Below are positions 5,038 to 5,463 of a stretch of DNA of 5,463 bases, in pieces. Under the pieces are notes generated by a model, which had not been told where the DNA came from, ran no database searches, and was given only the letters and a program-made list of their open reading frames with translations. Both the position numbers and the translations under genes were made by a program. Source of the DNA: Chitinophagaceae bacterium (GTDB lineage: Bacteria > Bacteroidota > Bacteroidia > Chitinophagales > Chitinophagaceae); the NCBI GenBank assembly GCA_003509845.1, contig DOMR01000215.1:1-5463 (forward strand). The letters run 5' to 3'. Numbering within the stretch: position 1 is the first letter of the stretch; every line of letters starts with the position of its first letter.

Positions 5038-5463
5038 ATGAAATCAAAGCAGGAAATAGTTGACAATTGGTTGCCTAGGTATACCGGTGCTACCTTGGAC
5101 CAATTTGGTAAATATGTATTATTAACCAACTTTAGCCATTATGTAAACATGTTTGCAAAAATGCATAATGTAGAAGTGATTGGTAAAGATCGCCCAATGC
5201 AGTGTGCAACTGCGGAAGGGATAACCATTATAAATTTTGGTATGGGTAGCCCAGGCGCTGCAACTATCATGGACTTACTCACTGCGATACAACCCGAAGC
5301 TGTCTTATTTTTAGGTAAATGTGGTGGGTTGAAAAAAAGAAACAAAATTGGGGATTTAATATTACCTATTGCAGCCATAAGAGGAGAGGGTACTTCCAAT
5401 GATTATTTCCCAGCTGAGGTTCCTGCACTACCTGCGTTCGCATTACAAAAAGCAATTTCAACT
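5038..5463 (+). CDS. amn: AMP nucleosidase (N-terminal part, runs off right edge)
   Basis: I translated 142 complete codons from the ATG at 5038 to the window end with no stop. The enzyme hydrolyses AMP to adenine and ribose 5-phosphate, controlling adenylate levels and feeding purine salvage in the cytoplasm. The start MKSKQEIVDNWLPRYTG lacks the extra N-terminal domain of the E. coli enzyme (about 480 aa) and fits the short type of about 260 aa typical of Bacteroidota. The phosphorylase-fold signatures are INFGMGSPGAATIMDLL (65-81), VLFLGKCGGLKK (89-100), IGDLILPIAAIRGEGTSNDY (104-123) and the VPALPAFALQKA stretch (128-139). The family also contains purine and uridine phosphorylases, so the exact substrate rests on overall resemblance to Bacteroidota proteins annotated as AMP nucleosidase. 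An ATG 4 bp upstream (5034) is in another frame and soon hits a stop. Confidence 0.88.
   Translation, partial: MKSKQEIVDNWLPRYTGATLDQFGKYVLLTNFSHYVNMFAKMHNVEVIGKDRPMQCATAEGITIINFGMGSPGAATIMDLLTAIQPEAVLFLGKCGGLKKRNKIGDLILPIAAIRGEGTSNDYFPAEVPALPAFALQKAIST

Noticed and set aside
5139..5399. Open frame on the minus strand inside amn
   Set aside because: It overlaps conserved AMP nucleosidase motifs on the other strand and has no independent evidence.

Overview
The window looks like chromosomal DNA of an AT-rich Bacteroidota bacterium, probably near the Chitinophagales (the phylum is a firm inference, the order a guess from protein style). The support is that starts lack Shine-Dalgarno sequences and sit after A/T-rich leaders, that several upstream regions carry the Bacteroidota -7 box TAnnTTTG, and that the CcmC/CcmD pair, the short AMP nucleosidase and the stand-alone HsdR_N protein are all of the types common in that phylum. 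There are no mobile elements, tRNA, rRNA or CRISPR array.

Layout. Positions 1-578 (minus) hold the N-terminal third or so of a FecA-like TonB-dependent outer-membrane receptor that runs off the left edge. Positions 579-894 have no gene but contain four consecutive hairpins (661-906), two of them strong terminators, separating the receptor from queA. queA (895-1944, minus) makes epoxyqueuosine in tRNA. A 222-bp divergent intergenic region (1945-2166) carries a good promoter for the rightward genes, a long dyad over its -33 box, and a queA leader with two hairpins that share the same hexaloop. Rightward then come ccmC (2167-2847), a 57-aa ccmD-like gene (2873-3046, too short for most gene callers) and a glutamate dehydrogenase (3068-4489). 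They are spaced 25 and 21 bp apart and probably form one operon. A convergent gene (4506-4940, minus) encodes a solo PD-(D/E)XK/HsdR_N-type protein. Its last codons include a hairpin that may end the dehydrogenase transcript. A 97-bp divergent gap leads to the start of amn (AMP nucleosidase, 5038 to the right edge).

Functionally these are mostly housekeeping genes: tRNA modification, haem delivery for cytochrome c maturation, glutamate catabolism or nitrogen-carbon balance, and adenylate salvage, with an iron-complex receptor at the left edge. No clearly new multi-gene system is visible. The most notable item is the glutamate dehydrogenase. It resembles the animal mitochondrial type, including an antenna-like insertion of about 40 residues, yet most residues corresponding to the mammalian GTP-inhibition site are replaced. 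Next in interest are the altered tryptophan-rich haem motif of CcmC, the haem-dehydrogenase operon, the serial hairpins after queA and the solo nuclease-like protein.
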